64,000 nucleotides of DNA from NCBI RefSeq assembly GCF_030052995.1, contig NZ_JASJPW010000001.1:1112501-1176500 (forward strand). Direction: 5' to 3'. Source of the DNA: Gemmobacter sp. 24YEA27 (GTDB lineage: Bacteria > Pseudomonadota > Alphaproteobacteria > Rhodobacterales > Rhodobacteraceae). Of this stretch, positions 35,338-44,700 are shown one piece after another. The notes below the pieces were generated by a model, which was not told the DNA's origin, ran no database searches, and worked only from the letters and a program-made list of their open reading frames with translations. A program made the translations under genes and the position numbers. Position 1 is the first letter of the stretch; every line of letters begins with the position of its first letter.

Positions 35338-36567
35338 TCGGCCTGTCAGCAGTTTCGGAAGCTCGCCGCTCAACCCCGCCGCCTGGCGGATGAAACGGCG
35401 TCTGAGGCCAGGCGCTGCATTGACCGCGCCGAGGCCCAGATCGCGGCCCAGCCGCAGGATCGGATTGTCGTTCGAGAACAGCCGCGTCACCGCATCCATG
35501 CCAAGCGCCAGCAGCGTCGAATCAAACCGGCGCCAGCGCTGGTATTCCTCCAGCGCGACACCGCCGCCGATGTCTTCGCCACGGCGCTGCGCCATGATCA
35601 GCACCTCGGCCAGGGCTGCCACATCGCGCAGGCCAAGGTTCAGCCCCTGGCCCGCCACGGGATGAACGCCATGCGCGGCGTCGCCAACCAGGGCCACGCG
35701 GTCCGCCACGAAATGCTCGGCCAGCGACAGTGACAGCGGATAGGTGAACCGTGCCCCTGCCAGGCTGATCGCGCCAAGGAAATCGCCGAAACGGGGCTTC
35801 AGCGCAGTCAGGAAATCCACGTCATCCAGCGCGGCGATCCGGGCGGCAAGCCTGCTCTCCTCACTCCAGACAATCGAGGAATGATGACCGCCCACAAGCG
35901 GCAGGATCGCCAGCGGCCCGCCCGGCATGAAGAATTGCTGCGCGCAGCCCTGGTGATGCATCTCATGGCGCACCGCCGTTACCAGCGCGGTCTGACCGTA
36001 ACCCGCGCCCAGACGTCGGATGCCCGCGCGCGCCGCCACGCCTGATCCGCGCCCGTCACAGCCCACGAGCAGCCGCGCCGCCAGCGCCTCGCCCGATGCG
36101 AGCGTCACTCCGACCCCGGCCGCGCCCGGCGCCTGACCGCTGACCGTCTCGCCCGAGATCAGCGTGACCCCCGGCGTCTCGCGCATCGCGTCAAGAAATG
36201 CGCCATAGAGGAAGCGGTCCTCAAGCATAAAGCCCATCGGGCCTTCTTCGATCTCATCCGCGTCGAAATTCAGGAAAAACGGCGCGGGGCCTTCGCCTTG
36301 TCGCCCGTCGCTGGCTTTGATGCGGTGGATTGGCTGCGATTTATCAGCCACCTGATCCCAGATCCCGATGGCACTCAGGAGCCGTTTCGAGGCGATGGAG
36401 AGCGCATAGGCGCGACCGTCAAACCCGACCTCGGCGCGCGCAGGCGCCGGGCGCTGATCGACCACCGTGACCGACAGCCCGCCTTGCGCCAAAGCCAGCG
36501 CCAGCGCCGGCCCGTTCAGCCCGCCGCCCGCAATCAGCACATCGCTGTGTTGGTTCCGCTTTGTCAT
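35329..36567 (-). CDS. UbiH/UbiF/COQ6 family FAD-dependent hydroxylase
   Basis: Flavin monooxygenase of 412 residues of the ubiquinone-biosynthesis hydroxylase family. VLIAGGGLNGPALALALAQG is the ADP-binding loop (residues 10-29), LLVGCDGRGSGVAARAGI the family's DG fingerprint, and RVALVGDAAHGVHPVAGQGL with NLGLRDVAALAEVL the second FAD motif, diagnostic for UbiH/F-type enzymes. In alphaproteobacteria such enzymes hydroxylate one or several positions of the ubiquinone ring; which one cannot be told. The start MTKRNQHSDVLIAGG is six residues before the first strand. It is divergent from the amidase gene. Confidence 0.93.
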   Translation of the reverse strand: MTKRNQHSDVLIAGGGLNGPALALALAQGGLSVTVVDQRPAPARAEVGFDGRAYALSIASKRLLSAIGIWDQVADKSQPIHRIKASDGRQGEGPAPFFLNFDADEIEEGPMGFMLEDRFLYGAFLDAMRETPGVTLISGETVSGQAPGAAGVGVTLASGEALAARLLVGCDGRGSGVAARAGIRRLGAGYGQTALVTAVRHEMHHQGCAQQFFMPGGPLAILPLVGGHHSSIVWSEESRLAARIAALDDVDFLTALKPRFGDFLGAISLAGARFTYPLSLSLAEHFVADRVALVGDAAHGVHPVAGQGLNLGLRDVAALAEVLIMAQRRGEDIGGGVALEEYQRWRRFDSTLLALGMDAVTRLFSNDNPILRLGRDLGLGAVNAAPGLRRRFIRQAAGLSGELPKLLTGRPV

Positions 36568-36680
36568 AGGGCATCGCTAGACCCGGCGCGGCGGTTTGTC
36601 CATGCGCGGGATTGTCGCCCGCGCGACATGTCGCTAGCGTCGGCGCGAATGGTGGCGAGACTGGCGGAGAGACGGGCGAC

Positions 36681-38012
36681 ATGAGCGGCATCTGGTTCAA
36701 TATGACGGCGGCGGATCTCGGGCGCAGCATCGGCGATGGCCGCATCCACCCGGTCGAACTGGCCGAGGCGTTCCTCGATCAGATCGCGAACCACCCGCTG
36801 TCTAAGCGCATCTATGCCCGCGCGACCGAGGCGCGGGCCCGGTCCGAGGCCACAGGTGCCGCCGACCGCGCGCGGACCGGATTTCGCAAGGGACCGCTTG
36901 ACGGGGTGCCGGTCAGCTGGAAGGACAATTTCGACAGCGCCGGCACAGCGACCGAAGCCGGATCGGCGCTGCTGCGTGGCCGTGTGCCGGAGCGTGATGC
37001 GGAAACCCTTGAAATGGCAACGCTTTCCGGGCTGGTCTGTCTGGGCAAGACCCATATGTCGGAACTGGCTTTTTCCGGGCTGGGGCTGAACCCGGTCACC
37101 GCGACACCGCCCTGCCTGAATGACGAACGCGCCGTGCCGGGGGGCTCTTCTTCGGGGGCGGCGGCCTCGGTGGCTTTCGGGCTGGCGCCGGCGGCGATCG
37201 GTTCGGATACCGGCGGATCGGTGCGGATCCCGGCGGCCTGGAATGATCTGACGGGGCTGAAAACCAGCCCGGGGCGGCTCTCGGGTCGGGGCGTGGTGCC
37301 TTTATGCGAGCGGTTCGACACGGTCGGCCCGCTGGCCCATTCGGTCGAGGATTGCGCGCTGCTGCTTGCCGCGCTGGAAGGGCGGCGCGCCCCGGATCTG
37401 ACCGGCAGCGCGGTCGCTGGTATGCGCTTTGCGGTGCTGGAGACGGTGGCGCTGGACGATCTGCGCGAGGCGCCCGCCAAAGGCTTCCAGGATGCCTGCG
37501 CGTCGCTGACCCGGGCGCGGGCCCGGGTCGAGCGGGTGGACCTGCCCGAGCTGAAAGAGGCGATGGCGCTTTCGGGGATATTGTTCACCGGCGAGGCCTG
37601 GGGGATCTGGCGCGAGACCATCGAGGCCGCCCCCGGCAAGATGTATGCGCCGATCCTGGAACGTTTCCGGTCGGGTGCGGCCATCACGGCGGCAGAATAT
37701 GTCGCGGCCTGGCGGCGGCTGGAAGAGATCCGCGCGCTCTGGCGCGACCGGATGGCGGGCTATGACGCGATCCTGACGCCCACCGCGCCGATCCTGCCGC
37801 CCGATGCGGAACGGCTGCAATCTGACCGCGCTTATTACATCGGCGAGAACCTGCTTGCGCTGCGCAACACAAGGATCGGCAATCTGATGGGGCTTGCCGC
37901 GCTGACGCTGCCGACTTCGCAACCCTCTTGCGGCATTCAGTTTCTTGGCACCGCCATGGGCGAGGACCGGCTTCTCAGGGTAGGGTCGGCGGCAGAGCGC
38001 GCATTGGGCTGA
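36681..38012 (+). CDS. Amidase signature family protein
   Basis: Amide hydrolase of 443 residues. The Ser-cisSer-Lys triad is intact: VSWKDNFDSAGTATEAGSAL (Lys), GGSSSGAAASVAFGLAPAAI (cis-Ser) and GSDTGGSVRIPAAWNDLTGL (nucleophile Ser). This places it with amidases such as GatA, but the chain lacks the family's GatA-specific parts and there are no gatB/gatC genes near, so a stand-alone amidase is likely. The ATG at 36681 is preceded by GACGGGCGAC; longer in-frame sequence is unlike the family. It is 147 bases before the aminotransferase gene. Confidence 0.92.
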   Translation: MSGIWFNMTAADLGRSIGDGRIHPVELAEAFLDQIANHPLSKRIYARATEARARSEATGAADRARTGFRKGPLDGVPVSWKDNFDSAGTATEAGSALLRGRVPERDAETLEMATLSGLVCLGKTHMSELAFSGLGLNPVTATPPCLNDERAVPGGSSSGAAASVAFGLAPAAIGSDTGGSVRIPAAWNDLTGLKTSPGRLSGRGVVPLCERFDTVGPLAHSVEDCALLLAALEGRRAPDLTGSAVAGMRFAVLETVALDDLREAPAKGFQDACASLTRARARVERVDLPELKEAMALSGILFTGEAWGIWRETIEAAPGKMYAPILERFRSGAAITAAEYVAAWRRLEEIRALWRDRMAGYDAILTPTAPILPPDAERLQSDRAYYIGENLLALRNTRIGNLMGLAALTLPTSQPSCGIQFLGTAMGEDRLLRVGSAAERALG

Positions 38013-38159
38013 ACCGACCCGGCAGTTTCAGGGGCATAAAAGCCACAATCTATGCCCTTAACCCCCTGGGGATGGTTGATAAATTCTGGACCGCCGCAGG
38101 ATAGGGCGTTATGCTGACCGTCAAACGGGGCGATCAACGACCCTGGGCAGAGGCAGTCT

Positions 38160-39338
38160 ATGGCATTCCCTGAGCGGTTTTCGAACCTGCCGGATTACGC
38201 GTTTCCGCGCCTGCGGAAACTTCTCGATGCGCACGCTCCGGGCGGCGAACCGATTGCCATGTCCATCGGCGAGCCGAAGCATCCGATGCCCGATTTCGTC
38301 GCCGGGATCCTCGCAGCGAATGTCGGGGGATTTGCGGTCTATCCGCCGAATGACGGAACGCCTGGGCTGCTCGATGCGATTTCCGGCTGGATCCTGCGCC
38401 GCTACGGCGTTGAAATTACTGAAAACCGGCTGATGGCGCTGAACGGCACGCGCGAAGGGCTGTTCAACGCGGCCCTGGCGCTGGCGCCGGAAATGAAGCA
38501 CGGCAAGCGCCCCGTGGTGTTGATGCCGAACCCGTTCTACCAGGTTTACGCCGTGGCCGCGCTGGCTGCGGGCGCCGAGCCGGTCTATGTTCCCGCCACC
38601 GCCGCTACGGGCTTTCTGCCTGATTATGCGGCACTTCCGGCCGAGGTTCTGGACCGCGCCGTTCTGGCCTGGATCTGTTCGCCCGCCAATCCGCAGGGCG
38701 CTGTGGCACCGCGTGACTATCTCGCGGATCTGCTCGACCTGGCCGAGAAACACGATTTCCGCCTCTTCGCCGATGAATGCTATTCCGAGATCTGGCGCGA
38801 GGCTCCGCCCCCGGGTCTCCTGGATGTGGCCGGTCAGAAGGGCGCCGATCCCGAGAAATACGCGGTCTTCCATTCGCTTTCCAAACGCTCGAACATGCCC
38901 GGGCTGCGCTCGGGTTTCGTTGCGACCGGGCCGGAGTCGATGGCGCGGATCCGCCGGTTGCGGTCTTTCGCCGGCGCGCCCTTGCCGCTGCCCCTGCAGA
39001 TGGTGGCCGAGGCCTGCTGGCGTGACGAGGCGCATGTCGCTGCGAGCCTTGCGCTTTACCAGAATAAATACCGCATGGCTGCCGAGGTTTTCGCGGGTCA
39101 TCAGGGCTTCCGGCTGCCCGATGGCGGTATGTTCCTTTGGCTGCCCGTGCAGGACGGCGAGGCGGCAACCTTGACGCTCTGGCAACAAACCGGGGTGCGG
39201 GTGCTGCCCGGGGAATATCTCTCGCGCGATGTCGCGGGCGAGAACCCGGGCAAGGGCTATGTAAGAGTGGCGCTTGTTGCGCCCGAAGAAGAAACGCGGC
39301 GCGGGCTGGTTCAGCTTCGTGACTGCCTGTTCGGTTGA
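38160..39338 (+). CDS. dapC: Pyridoxal-phosphate aminotransferase, DapC-like (succinyldiaminopimelate type)
   Basis: Class I/II aminotransferase of 392 residues. MSIGEPKHPMPDFVAGIL, GTREGLFNAAL, MPNPFYQVYAVAALAAGAEP, ADECYSEIW and HSLSKRSNMPGLRSGFVATG (PLP lysine in SLSK) give the fold type I motifs. It is closest, from memory, to the DapC group that makes N-succinyl-LL-2,6-diaminopimelate for lysine and peptidoglycan in alphaproteobacteria. The next gene, 15 bases on, is ftsK, the order I recall in relatives. Specificity is inferred. Start ATG at 38160 leads directly into the family's usual N-terminus. Confidence 0.8.
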   Translation: MAFPERFSNLPDYAFPRLRKLLDAHAPGGEPIAMSIGEPKHPMPDFVAGILAANVGGFAVYPPNDGTPGLLDAISGWILRRYGVEITENRLMALNGTREGLFNAALALAPEMKHGKRPVVLMPNPFYQVYAVAALAAGAEPVYVPATAATGFLPDYAALPAEVLDRAVLAWICSPANPQGAVAPRDYLADLLDLAEKHDFRLFADECYSEIWREAPPPGLLDVAGQKGADPEKYAVFHSLSKRSNMPGLRSGFVATGPESMARIRRLRSFAGAPLPLPLQMVAEACWRDEAHVAASLALYQNKYRMAAEVFAGHQGFRLPDGGMFLWLPVQDGEAATLTLWQQTGVRVLPGEYLSRDVAGENPGKGYVRVALVAPEEETRRGLVQLRDCLFG

Positions 39339-39353
39339 GGGGACGGCTAAAGC

Positions 39354-42300
39354 ATGGCGAGCTTTCAGATGAGACAGCGAGACCCCCTTCTCGATCAGGG
39401 CACCCAGGCAATGCTGGAGCGTCGTGGCCGCGAGCTGATCGGCATCGCGCTGGTCGTGACCGCTTTTCTGGTCATGCTGATGCTGTCGAGCTATTCGCCT
39501 GAGGATCCGGGCTGGATGGTTTCGACCCAGGAGCCGGCACGCAATATTCTGGGCCGTTTCGGGGCGGCTGTGGCGTCGACCCTGACGATCCTGATCGGGC
39601 AGGGCGCCTGGTCGATCCCGCTGATCCTTGGGTTGTGGGGTGGGCGCTTTATCCTGCATTGCGGCGCGGATCGGGTGATCGGCCGCATCGTCTTTGCGGT
39701 GGGCGGTGTGGCACTGGCCTCGGCCTGGGCCTCTACCCTGACCGTGCCGGCCGGCTGGCCGCATTCCTTTGGATATGGCGGGCTTTTCGGCGATACCGTG
39801 GTCGGCGCCCTGGTTGGCATCGTGCCCGGCTCGATTGAGTTTTCGCTGCGCGTGGTGTCTTTCCTCAGCTTTTTCGGCCTGATCGCGGCGCTTTTGTTCG
39901 TGACCGGTTTCAGCCGGGCCGAGCTGGTGACGATCCGCCTCGTGCTGATGCATGGCTCGGTCATGCTCTATTCGATGCTGATGCAGCTTATGGGCAAGGG
40001 GGCCTCGGGCGCGCTTGACCGGGCGCGCCATGTGGCGGGCGATATGATGGAACGCCGCCGGATGGCAAAAGAGGCGCCGGTAGCGCCGCGGCACGAGCCG
40101 CGCCACGAACCCCGGCACGAGCCGCGCCAGGCCGCACAAAGTTCGGCCTACGGTGCGCCGCAGCCGATGCAGAGCCGCAATTCCGTGGTGCGCCGCGCCG
40201 ATGTTGCCCGTGCTGATATCCCCCGTGCGGAACCCGCGATGATCGCCGATCCGGAACCCGCGCCGCTGGCGGCGGGTGCGGCGTGGAACGCGCCTGCGAC
40301 CCTGCGCGCGGATCAGCGTTATTCCGCGCCGGTTGCACCGGTCCAGGAAATGCCGAAGGAAAAGCTGGGCTTCCTTGCCCGGATGCGCCGCGTCGTCGAT
40401 CCCGAGCCTGAACTTGTCGAACCGCATCCTCCAGCCGAGCAATATGACATCGCCGCCCCTGGCGATGACCGTATCCGCGCGCGGATTTCCGATGCGATCC
40501 GGGCGCGCGCCCGTGGTGCTGCCGGGGTTGCCGCGGCTGTCCCTGCCGGGCCGCCGATGACCCCGTTGCAGGCCGCGATTGCCGCGCGCCGTGCTGAGCC
40601 GCCGATGCTGCGCCCGCGTCGTCCGGCGCCGCTGATCGCCGACACGCGCCCGCGTGTCCTGCAAAACATGTCCGAGCCGCCGCTCACCGCCTCTCAGGCG
40701 CTGGCTCAGGCGGGTGAGATGGAAGAGACGGATGCTCTGGCCTGGGATGAGGCGGTTGCAAACGGCTACGACTATTCCGACGAATATCGCGCATATGGCC
40801 AGGACGAATTCAGCGATGATGAGGCCTGGAGCAATGAGGTCCGGAGCAGCGAGGCCCTCGGTGACGAGCCCTGGCAGGAAGAGGCGCGTGTTGTCGCGCC
40901 TGTTGTTCCCAATGCCGGCCGTGTCGAGCCGCCGCTGATGGCGCGCCGCGCTTCCGAACCTGTGGTCTACGAGGCCGCCGAAGATGACTGGCAGCCCGAT
41001 GAGGATTATGAACCCGATTACGACCCGGCCCCGGTTGCCGCGCCGCGCCTTGCGCCGGTGCTGGATCGCCGCCCGATCGTGCAGGCGCCGGTGAAAAAAG
41101 CCGTGCTGCAGTCAAGCCGTGCCCAGGCCGAGGCGCAGCCCTCGCTGCGGTTCGACGAGACGCATCAGGATTTCGAACTGCCGCCGCTGGCCTTGCTGTC
41201 GGCGCCCTCGGGCACTTCCGGCCAGCAGCTTTCCGATGAGGCGCTGGAAGAAAACGCCCGCATGCTGGAATCGGTGCTGGATGATTACGGCGTCAAGGGC
41301 GAGATCGTTTCGGTCCGCCCGGGCCCGGTTGTGACGATGTATGAGCTCGAACCCGCGCCGGGCCTGAAGGCCAGCCGTGTGATCGGTCTGGCCGATGATA
41401 TCGCGCGCTCGATGTCGGCTTTGTCGGCACGGGTTTCCACAGTGCCGGGCCGCTCGGTCATCGGGATCGAGCTTCCGAATGCCTACCGCGAAAAGGTTTT
41501 CCTGCGCGAGATCTTCGCCAGCCGCGAATTCGGCGACGGGCAGCAACGCCTGCCGCTGGCTTTGGGCAAAGACATTGGCGGCGCACCGATTGTGGCAAAC
41601 CTTGCCAAGATGCCCCACCTCCTGATCGCCGGGACTACGGGTTCGGGGAAATCGGTCGCGATCAACACGATGATCCTGTCGCTCTTGTACAAGCTGACGC
41701 CGGATGAATGCCGGCTGATCATGATCGACCCGAAGATGCTGGAACTCTCGGTCTATGACGGCATCCCGCATCTGCTCAGCCCCGTTGTGACCGACCCGAA
41801 AAAGGCAGTCGTTGCGCTGAAATGGGTCGTGGGTGAGATGGAAGAGCGCTATCGCCGCATGTCGAAAATGGGCGTGCGCAATATCGAGGGCTATAATGGC
41901 CGCGTCCGCGAGGCGCTGGCCAAGGGCGAGATGTTCAAGCGCACGATCCAGACCGGCTTTGACGATGAAACCGGCGACCCGGTGTTCGAGACCGACGAAT
42001 TCGCGCCGCAGCCCTTCCCCTATATCGTGGTCGTGGTCGATGAGATGGCCGATCTGATGATGGTCGCGGGCAAAGAGATCGAGGCCTGTATTCAGCGCCT
42101 GGCGCAGATGGCGCGGGCATCCGGCATCCACCTGATCATGGCGACGCAGCGGCCTTCGGTTGACGTCATCACCGGCACGATCAAGGCGAACTTCCCGACC
42201 CGGATCTCCTTCCAGGTGACGTCGAAAATCGACAGCCGCACGATCCTTGGTGAGATGGGGGCCGAACAGCTGCTGGGGCAGGGCGACATGCTTTACATGG

Positions 42301-42677
42301 GCAATGGCCAGCGCATCTCGCGGATCCACGGGCCTTTCGTCTCGGATGAGGAAGTCGAGGAAATCGTCAACCACCTCAAGAGCTTTGGCCCGCCGTCTTA
42401 TATGTCGGGCGTGGTGGAAGGCCCGGATGAGGACAGCGCGTCTGACATCGACCAGGTGCTGGGCCTTGGCGGCAATACCGATGGCGAGGATGCGCTTTAC
42501 GACCAGGCGGTGGCGATTGTTGCACGGGACCGCAAATGCTCGACCTCTTACATCCAGCGCAAACTGGGCATCGGCTATAACAAGGCGGCGCGACTGGTCG
42601 AGCAGATGGAAGAGAACAGCGTCGTGACGCCCGCAAACCATGTCGGCAAGCGCGAGATCCTGATCCCCGAAACGTGA
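39354..42677 (+). CDS. ftsK: DNA translocase FtsK
   Basis: Septal DNA pump that clears and sorts chromosome ends at division, 1107 residues. Four membrane helices lie within about residues 25-190. A long, acidic, low-complexity linker spans roughly 200-610 and includes [15 protein letters not shown] (about 245-259). The motor follows: [20 protein letters not shown] is Walker [16 protein letters not shown]alker B, with [20 protein letters not shown] and [20 protein letters not shown] between and after. The C-terminal gamma domain ([20 protein letters not shown]) reads polar sequences. It follows the aminotransferase gene by 15 bases and ends at a strong terminator. Confidence 0.97.
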   Translation: MASFQMRQRDPLLDQGTQAMLERRGRELIGIALVVTAFLVMLMLSSYSPEDPGWMVSTQEPARNILGRFGAAVASTLTILIGQGAWSIPLILGLWGGRFILHCGADRVIGRIVFAVGGVALASAWASTLTVPAGWPHSFGYGGLFGDTVVGALVGIVPGSIEFSLRVVSFLSFFGLIAALLFVTGFSRAELVTIRLVLMHGSVMLYSMLMQLMGKGASGALDRARHVAGDMMERRRMAKEAPVAPRHEPRHEPRHEPRQAAQSSAYGAPQPMQSRNSVVRRADVARADIPRAEPAMIADPEPAPLAAGAAWNAPATLRADQRYSAPVAPVQEMPKEKLGFLARMRRVVDPEPELVEPHPPAEQYDIAAPGDDRIRARISDAIRARARGAAGVAAAVPAGPPMTPLQAAIAARRAEPPMLRPRRPAPLIADTRPRVLQNMSEPPLTASQALAQAGEMEETDALAWDEAVANGYDYSDEYRAYGQDEFSDDEAWSNEVRSSEALGDEPWQEEARVVAPVVPNAGRVEPPLMARRASEPVVYEAAEDDWQPDEDYEPDYDPAPVAAPRLAPVLDRRPIVQAPVKKAVLQSSRAQAEAQPSLRFDETHQDFELPPLALLSAPSGTSGQQLSDEALEENARMLESVLDDYGVKGEIVSVRPGPVVTMYELEPAPGLKASRVIGLADDIARSMSALSARVSTVPGRSVIGIELPNAYREKVFLREIFASREFGDGQQRLPLALGKDIGGAPIVANLAKMPHLLIAGTTGSGKSVAINTMILSLLYKLTPDECRLIMIDPKMLELSVYDGIPHLLSPVVTDPKKAVVALKWVVGEMEERYRRMSKMGVRNIEGYNGRVREALAKGEMFKRTIQTGFDDETGDPVFETDEFAPQPFPYIVVVVDEMADLMMVAGKEIEACIQRLAQMARASGIHLIMATQRPSVDVITGTIKANFPTRISFQVTSKIDSRTILGEMGAEQLLGQGDMLYMGNGQRISRIHGPFVSDEEVEEIVNHLKSFGPPSYMSGVVEGPDEDSASDIDQVLGLGGNTDGEDALYDQAVAIVARDRKCSTSYIQRKLGIGYNKAARLVEQMEENSVVTPANHVGKREILIPET
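40086..40130 (+). repeat. 12-bp coding repeat (PRHE) in the ftsK linker
   Basis: CCG-CGG-CAC-GAG-like 12-base units repeat three times with silent changes and end in PRQ, encoding PRHE three times in the linker. Confidence 0.7.
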
Positions 42678-42696
42678 GCTTCGGGCCAGCCAGACC

Positions 42697-42726
42697 AAAA
42701 CGCCGCGCAATCCCGCGCGGCGTTTT
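42697..42726. terminator. Bidirectional terminator after ftsK
   Basis: AAAACGCCGCGC and GCGCGGCGTTTT form a perfect 12-bp stem with a six-base loop, with U-runs on both strands. It serves ftsK (+) and the convergent HxlR gene (-). Confidence 0.9.
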
Positions 42727-42773
42727 CATTTTCCACACCCGCTCGCCTGTATCAGGATAAAACGTGCGGGATG

Positions 42774-43199
42774 TTACACCCCGTGGTCAGAGGCCTGAGC
42801 GCTGGTCGACAGCACCCGGTGTTCCTTGCCCCAGTCTGCCAGCATGAACACCACCTTTTCGAGCGCCTTGCCCGAGGGTGTCAGCTCATATCTGCCGCCC
42901 CTGCCTGGTTGCGCTACACCCTGTCTGGCCTGACCCTGTTGCGCCGGGTCTGGCCGCGTGATCGCGCCATTGACCTCAAGTTCGCGCAATTCGCGCGCGA
43001 GCATCCGCGGCGAGATCGTCGCCAGCAGCCTCTCGATATCGGCGAACCCTTTGGGGCCGCTCAGCAATGTGCAGATGATCGCCAGTTTCCACTTGCCGCT
43101 CACCACGTTCAGAGCGTCGCGGATCGCCATTACAAAGGCCTTCTTGCAGAGCTCGTTATCTTCCGGCTCCAGCTCCATCTGGTGGATCACCCTGTTCAT
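42774..43199 (-). CDS. HxlR family transcriptional regulator
   Basis: Winged-helix regulator of the HxlR (MarR-like) family, 141 residues, of the redox- or electrophile-responsive kind. ELCKKAFVMAIRDALNVVSG contains a cysteine just before the core, GKWKLAIICTLLSGPKGFAD starts the domain, and ISPRMLARELRELEVNGAIT is the recognition helix region. The wing has an unusual insertion, RPDPAQQGQARQGVAQPGRG, about ten residues longer than usual. The start at 43199 follows GAGGAG; an ATG five codons upstream lacks one. Divergent from the NAD(P)-binding oxidoreductase, which it probably controls, as in the ytfH/ytfG pair. Confidence 0.9.
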   Translation of the reverse strand: MNRVIHQMELEPEDNELCKKAFVMAIRDALNVVSGKWKLAIICTLLSGPKGFADIERLLATISPRMLARELRELEVNGAITRPDPAQQGQARQGVAQPGRGGRYELTPSGKALEKVVFMLADWGKEHRVLSTSAQASDHGV

Positions 43200-43228
43200 C
43201 CCGAGGCTCCTCACATGCGCCGCACAGC

Positions 43229-43246
43229 ACTATACAAGTTGATAGT
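43229..43246. promoter_or_regulatory. Candidate HxlR operator
   Basis: ACTAT-ACAAGTTG-ATAGT is a five-bp-arm palindrome in the divergent gap between the HxlR gene and the oxidoreductase gene. It resembles the TACT...AGTA-type sites of YodB/HxlR-like regulators. Confidence 0.5.
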
Positions 43247-43298
43247 TCTTTGACCTTTTGCGGCCCCTATACCGGCGGGGCAGCAAAGGGAGTGTGTC

Positions 43299-44156
43299 AT
43301 GATCCTGATCGGTGGTTCAACCGGCCAGCTTGGTAAAGAAGTTGTAGCCCAGCTGCTGCGCCGCAAGGCGAAGGGGCAGTTCGCTGTTCTGGCACGCGAC
43401 CCGGAAAAGGCAAAAATCTACGCCGATCAGGGCATAGAGGTGCGCCTGGGGGATTTCGATGCGCCCGATAGCCTCGGTCCGGCCTTTGCCGGGATCAGTC
43501 GCTTTCTGTTCATTTCGACCATGTCGCAGGATCGTGGCGCGCAGCAAAGCCGTGTCGTCGAGGCGGCAAGGGCCGCGGGGATCCGCCACATCGTCTATAC
43601 CGGTCTTGCGATCCGCGACATCGCGACCTCGGCTGTGCGCGACCTGATGGCCAGCCATTTCGAGACTGAGGGCCGGATCTGCGCCTCGGGGATGCAATGG
43701 ACCTTTCTGCGCAACGGCATGTATGCCGAGGCGATTGCGCAGATCGCCGGGCCAAAGGCGCTGACCGATGGGATTTCACTGCCGGGCGGCGCGGGGCGGG
43801 TGCCCTATGCTTTGCGTGCCGAGATGGGCGAGGCGGCGGCGAACCTTCTGCTGGGCGAGGGGCATGAGGGCAAGACCTGTAACATCACCGGCAGCGATGC
43901 CTGGAGCTATGCCGATATTGCAGCGGGTCTGTCGCGCCTGACTGGCCGTGCAGTCGGTTATCAGGACATCCCGGAAGAGGCGCTGGCTGCGGGGATGCGC
44001 GCCGCCGGCATTCCCGATTTCGTGATCTGGCTGACGCTGGGCACGATCAGGGATATCCGCGACGGCCAGTATGACATCGCGTCGCGCGATCTTGAGATCC
44101 TTTTGGGACGGGCGCCGAAATCGCTGGATCAGATGCTTGCATCGGTCTTTGCCTGA
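43299..44156 (+). CDS. NAD(P)-binding NmrA/QOR2-like oxidoreductase
   Basis: Rossmann-fold protein of 285 residues. LIGGSTGQLGKEVVAQLLRR is the NAD(P)-binding glycine motif, LARDPEKAKIYADQGIEVRL the second strand and loop, and HIVYTGLAIRDI and WTFLRNGMYAEAI fit the NmrA/QOR2 group, whose Escherichia coli member YtfG reduces quinones. Pairing with a divergent HxlR gene is the same as ytfG/ytfH. Its role is probably reduction of electrophiles or quinones with regulator control through the palindrome at 43229-43246. The start follows AAAGGGAGTGTGTC. Confidence 0.88.
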   Translation: MILIGGSTGQLGKEVVAQLLRRKAKGQFAVLARDPEKAKIYADQGIEVRLGDFDAPDSLGPAFAGISRFLFISTMSQDRGAQQSRVVEAARAAGIRHIVYTGLAIRDIATSAVRDLMASHFETEGRICASGMQWTFLRNGMYAEAIAQIAGPKALTDGISLPGGAGRVPYALRAEMGEAAANLLLGEGHEGKTCNITGSDAWSYADIAAGLSRLTGRAVGYQDIPEEALAAGMRAAGIPDFVIWLTLGTIRDIRDGQYDIASRDLEILLGRAPKSLDQMLASVFA

Positions 44157-44260
44157 CGCCCGCTCCGACCAGTCAGTGCCGTAACGAGTGACCAGTTTTC
44201 CGGATCGGGGGCCTGCTCCCGATCCACCCCCGTTTCCAGTTTGACAGGACAGAGGATGCC

Positions 44261-44662
44261 ATGACCCAGACCACTGCACGCGCCGTCGTTGACCGGATGT
44301 TCACCGCCTTCAACGCCAAAGACCTGGACGGCGCCCTTGCCACCGTGTCGCAGGAGACGCTCTGGATCCATCACGGATCGCAGAAAATGCCCTCGGTCCG
44401 GTTCGAGGGAAAAGGCGGTGCTGCGAAATTCTTCGGCACCAGCTTTGCCGCGATGAAGATCGATTATTTCCGCCCGCTGACCTTTATCGAACAGGGCGAC
44501 CAGGTCGTGGTTCTTGGCGAGGAAAGCTATGTCATGGATGGGATCGAGGGCAAATTGTCCAATAAATGGGTGCAGGTTTACACCGTCACCGATGGGCTGA
44601 TCAGCAGGATGGAAGAATTCGCCACTTCGGCGGATCCGGCCGCTTACCTGGTCGTGAGCTGA
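44261..44662 (+). CDS. SnoaL-like / NTF2-fold protein
   Basis: Protein of 133 residues with a nuclear-transport-factor-2-like cone fold (SnoaL group). VDRMFTAFNAKDLDGALATV is the opening helix pair, ETLWIHHGSQKMPSVRFEG the first strands, and YFRPLTFIEQGDQVVVLGEE then KWVQVYTVTDGLISRMEEFA the rest. Such proteins are enzymes or ligand binders of diverse kinds, and the actual role is unknown. The start follows GACAGGACAGAGGATGCC. It is 104 bases after the oxidoreductase on the same strand, likely one operon. Confidence 0.85.
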   Translation: MTQTTARAVVDRMFTAFNAKDLDGALATVSQETLWIHHGSQKMPSVRFEGKGGAAKFFGTSFAAMKIDYFRPLTFIEQGDQVVVLGEESYVMDGIEGKLSNKWVQVYTVTDGLISRMEEFATSADPAAYLVVS

Positions 44663-44670
44663 CGGCCCGG

Positions 44671-44700
44671 GCGGCCCCCCTTCTCCCCCGGGGGGCTGCC
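44671..44700. other. G/C hairpin at the convergent boundary of the SnoaL and methyltransferase genes
   Basis: GGCCCCCC and GGGGGGCTG can pair around TTCTCCC, just before the methyltransferase stop at 44701. It may limit read-through, but no U-run follows. Confidence 0.35.

Noticed and set aside
36681..38012. GatA subunit of the aminoacyl-tRNA amidotransferase
   Set aside because: No gatB or gatC nearby, and the chain is shorter than GatA and lacks its specific parts.
38030..38070. GGGCATA...TATGCCC hairpin after the amidase gene as a terminator
   Set aside because: No U-run follows and the loop is long.
38121..40664. Long open frame on the minus strand opposite the aminotransferase and ftsK genes
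   Set aside because: High GC at third positions leaves long stop-free antisense frames; its product is arginine/histidine-rich with no domain, and the opposite strand holds well-recognised genes.
41112..42710. 532-codon minus-strand frame opposite the FtsK motor
   Set aside because: Mirror of the conserved motor domain; no ribosome site and no recognisable fold.
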